Source: Legionellales bacterium (GTDB lineage Bacteria; Pseudomonadota; Gammaproteobacteria; PIVX01). From it: 5,571 bases of DNA. The DNA lies in contig JABSQI010000125.1 of NCBI GenBank assembly GCA_013215905.1, positions 1 through 5,571 of the forward strand. The letters are read 5' to 3'. The notes below the pieces were generated by a model. It made no database searches, was not told the DNA's origin, and saw nothing but the letters and a program-made list of their open reading frames with translations. Of the stretch, positions 5,570 to 5,571 are shown piece after piece; positions within the stretch are counted from its first letter, which is position 1; every line of letters begins with the position of its first letter. A program made the position numbers and the translations under genes.

Positions 5570-5571
5570 AT

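Noticed and set aside
1..5571. tRNA, rRNA or CRISPR array
   Set aside because: No cloverleaf-like sequence, rRNA segment or regularly spaced repeat array was seen; the repeats present occur as pairs only.

Overview
This is a very AT-rich accessory stretch of a bacterial chromosome. It carries pieces of two unrelated transposable elements, one polyprenyl-phosphate glycosyltransferase gene and four small genes for exported proteins of unknown function. The low GC, the IS903-type IS5 transposase and the short secreted paralogues suggest a low-GC gammaproteobacterium of the Francisella type. That assignment rests on composition and recalled family resemblance, not on a search.

Layout. Bases 1-705 are one end of an IS903-group IS5-family element. 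Its transposase gene (minus strand, from 606 leftwards) carries a frameshift near 512-523, and its terminal sequence ends at 705. Bases 765-3498 hold four minus-strand genes read right to left: a GtrB/ArnC-like family-2 glycosyltransferase with a GTG start (3498 to 2557), then three small signal-peptide proteins (2508 to 2050, 2001 to 1477, 1295 to 765). The last two are diverged tandem paralogues. Between the glycosyltransferase and the first small gene lies a 31-base palindrome (2515-2545) whose core equals the end of the IS at 705, so it looks like an IS scar.

Bases 3499-4974 contain no intact gene. They hold a fossil of an IS91-family (HUH, Y2) transposase on the minus strand (about 3912-4590), recognisable from its HIH motif, its YxxxY motif and its C-terminal CxxC region, but broken by frameshifts and stop codons. 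An AT-only hairpin followed by T6 lies just past its end. A startless open stretch that looks like a signal peptide (3740-3853) and a 32-base-period direct repeat (4888-4945) are also present. The repeat sits just before the only plus-strand gene.

That gene (4975-5457) encodes a fourth exported small protein. Its predicted mature N-terminus opens with a hydrophobic beta-strand pattern like that of the paralogue pair. Downstream of it are a probable terminator hairpin and a 21-base-period repeat cut by the window edge.

How the genes may work together: the glycosyltransferase should load a sugar onto undecaprenyl phosphate at the inner membrane for use in the periplasm. The small proteins should be exported to the periplasm or beyond. 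Same-strand clustering with gaps of 48, 45 and about 180 bases suggests partial co-transcription. No partner glycosyltransferase, flippase or secretion gene is visible here, so a functional link is inference.
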